This document shows, piece by piece, positions 62,167 through 64,000 of a stretch of 64,000 bases of DNA. The position numbers and the translations under genes were made by a program. Position 1 is the stretch's first letter. The number at the start of each line of letters is the position of its first letter. The notes under the pieces are model-generated. The model saw only the letters and a program-made list of their open reading frames with translations. It ran no database searches and had not been told where the DNA came from. The stretch is taken from the NCBI GenBank assembly GCA_963924555.1, contig OZ004589.1, positions 6,510,001 to 6,574,000 on the forward strand, in the 5' to 3' direction. This stretch comes from Crambe crambe. Lineage: Eukaryota; Porifera; Demospongiae; Poecilosclerida; Crambeidae.

Positions 62167-64000
62167 TTAAACTTTGCAATATTCACATAAAAAGGAATTG
62201 TCAATTTCTTTCATGCCAATACAAAATGTATGGAACCACCGACCACAATCACACCCTATCCACAAACGGGACACTTCACTGGACTTGTGAATTTTGCAGG
62301 ATTTCACATCACAATTTTTATCCTTCTCGATTTCTGGACAAGCAACTTAGTGCTTAATTTTTCACAGCTAATTGTAGACACTCACCATCATCCATAGTAC
62401 TGGCTTTCTTGTGACAACTGGGTTTCTGTGTGACTGAAAAATTCGTTGTAACACTGCTATGAATGCATATATATTCCATTTAAAGACCACTCACCATCAT
62501 CTGATTTCCTGGCTTGATTAGATTTCTGTGTATCTGAATACAAAATAATAGACAACTCTGTAATAGAATCCACCACTAGCTGCTATAAGATGTTATATAC
62601 ACTAAACATCACTCACCATCTGATTTCTTGGATCTGGTGGGTTTCCGTGTATCTGAATGCGTATTAAAATAGAACATTCCATTACTGCTATAAGATGTTG
62701 AATCACTAAAGATCACTCACCATATGCTGATTTCTTGGACTTGGTGGGTTTCCGTGTGTCTGAATGAAAAAAAAAAAAGCATTCCATTAGCATAGACAAC
62801 TCATTAAGATCACTCGCTGTAATCTGTACGGCCACTGCGTTTACTACATATTCACTCACCATCATCCATAGTACTCGATTTCTTGGTCCTCACAGTTCTG
62901 GTTGCCAACTTTTTGCCTGAAAGAATAAAATTAAAATAACATAACTTGAGCATTTAATTTAGCAGTTTGGTGGTTGCTACTGTTGCATGCATGTGTGAAA
63001 GGGTGATTATATTGGCAGCTGATGACTTCTTACAACATGAGTCCCATCAACTCACCACTATCAGTATCTTGGTCACCTCTAACAGCACACTTCCTACCTA
63101 TGCCAACACAGCACATAATATTCATTAACTGGCTAGCTGTGCTCGCCCCGATTAACAGTTAACCTCACTAATAAGAACCTTCACATATCCATGAGGTGTG
63201 TTAAGTGGAAACTAGAAAGTGCATCTATTCACTAATCAAATCTTTAACTAATCCAAATGGCTCTGGTCCCAAGCTAGGGAGGGTCCACTGTACACACATA
63301 TTAGCTGCAGTGGCATAAGAATAACCCTATGAACAAATAACACTCACGATCCATTGTGAAAGAATCTTTCTGGCGCAGCCATAGATTATATCGCTCATCG
63401 TGCTTCAGATCATACCCATTATCAAAGCGTTTCTTGAAGAGAGATAACTCCTCCTCTGAGAACTGCACTACTCACATATAACATATAAATGTTAGCATTC
63501 AACAAATCCTTATTCCTCTTACCAGAACTGTTGCTACCAGTCCTCTTATGTAATTTCCGGAGTCTCATCACTTCTTTTTCGTGCCTTTTCTGCTGTGCTT
63601 TCTGCTCTCTCAACAGCTTCCGTTCTTCCTTTTCCCTCTTCTCACGCTCTTTCTTCATTTGAAGCTCCTTCATCTGAGCTAGATTCTCAGAACTTGTCAA
63701 AACTCTTCCAGATAGTTTTGGGTCCCTTGACTTTACCTTGTTTGGACTTGGTAATGTTAAAAACTTGCTAAGACAATGGGCACTTAAAATTAAACAATCT
63801 GCTTCAGCTTCATTACTGCTATTGAGTGCAGGAGATGAATAACTTCGATTCAATGAATGAGAACTCTGAATGCGAGAATCATGACAAAAAGTACTTCTTA
63901 ATGGAGTAGAAGAAGAAACAGGAGAATCTTGTGTGGTGACACTTGACTTCAATCGTACTGGATGTGGACTGTAAAAAGGAATGTATGCTAAACCAGACTT
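62167..64000 (-). CDS. PHD-finger protein with duplicated Lys-rich mini-exons (5' end outside window)
   Basis: Exons 5' to 3': 63523-64000 (continues beyond the window), 63348-63467, 63056-63097, 62860-62916, 62721-62759, 62617-62652, 62495-62533, 62386-62433 and 62167-62333. All listed junctions are phase 1. The first visible exon is Ser-rich and then a charged coiled coil (KKEREKREKEERKLLREQ). The next reads FSEEELSLFKKRF and LKHDERYNLWL. Five to six mini-exons (36-57 bp) encode variants of a TRKPTKSKKS unit, several ending DDG. The last exon has a PHD-type zinc finger: CDVKSC, LWIGCDCGRWFHTFC and FLCEYC. PHD fingers usually read histone H3 tails, so a chromatin role is inferred. The orthologue is not recognised. 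Confidence 0.75.

Overview
This is a gene-dense, intron-rich animal genome window, most likely from a sponge. The organism is inferred from content, not from any search: many short (about 50-100 bp) introns, head-to-head gene pairs with 110-360 bp between start codons, metazoan genes (TRAF, Kelch-like BTB, HAUS3, alpha2-delta/CACHD1-like, SREK1, FDX2, histone H4), and a cluster of immunoglobulin-domain receptors. DNA-transposon fragments and MITEs are abundant, and AGCTAGCT-type runs are common. Exon structures were built by hand from GT-AG (and four GC-AG) junctions with phase bookkeeping. Almost all junctions keep the frame; exceptions are stated.

Layout, left half. 1-2300: decayed LINE fragment, low complexity and a 124-bp-arm palindrome. 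2324-6440: a TRAF-type RING/zinc-finger/coiled-coil/MATH adaptor whose first coding exon is interrupted by a transposon that may be spliced as an intron. 6625-7632: mitochondrial ferredoxin FDX2. 8215-12051 (minus): SR splicing factor SREK1. 12263-24639: a 21-exon VWA/Cache type I membrane protein, divergent from SREK1. 25400-26149: nonautonomous hAT element. 26914-28455 (minus): intronless secreted alpha/beta-hydrolase. 28816-29127: histone H4 with its 3' stem-loop. 29271-32265 (minus): augmin subunit HAUS3. 32376-37260: Kelch-like BTB protein, divergent from HAUS3.

Layout, right half. Three paralogous Ig receptors, all on the plus strand, follow KLHL: IgR-A (38507-41042, 4 Ig), IgR-B (48273-50590, 4 Ig) and IgR-C (53718-59949, 8 Ig plus an extra membrane-proximal domain and a tyrosine-containing tail). 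A decayed copy of the KLHL 3' end lies after IgR-A, marking the segmental duplication that produced the array. Between IgR-A and IgR-B sits a 5.3-kb transposon (42623-47948) with perfect 160-bp terminal inverted repeats and an 8-bp target duplication. It carries an intact ten-exon DDE integrase and, as apparent cargo, a multi-exon protein kinase with an Ig-like module. The window ends in the 3' part of a PHD-finger gene (62167-64000, minus) that contains an array of duplicated phase 1-1 mini-exons.

The most unusual items are the kinase-carrying transposon, the short-tail/long-tail Ig receptor cluster around it, the transposon lying inside the TRAF coding exon, and the recurrent GC-AG introns. 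No tRNA, rRNA or CRISPR array was recognised.
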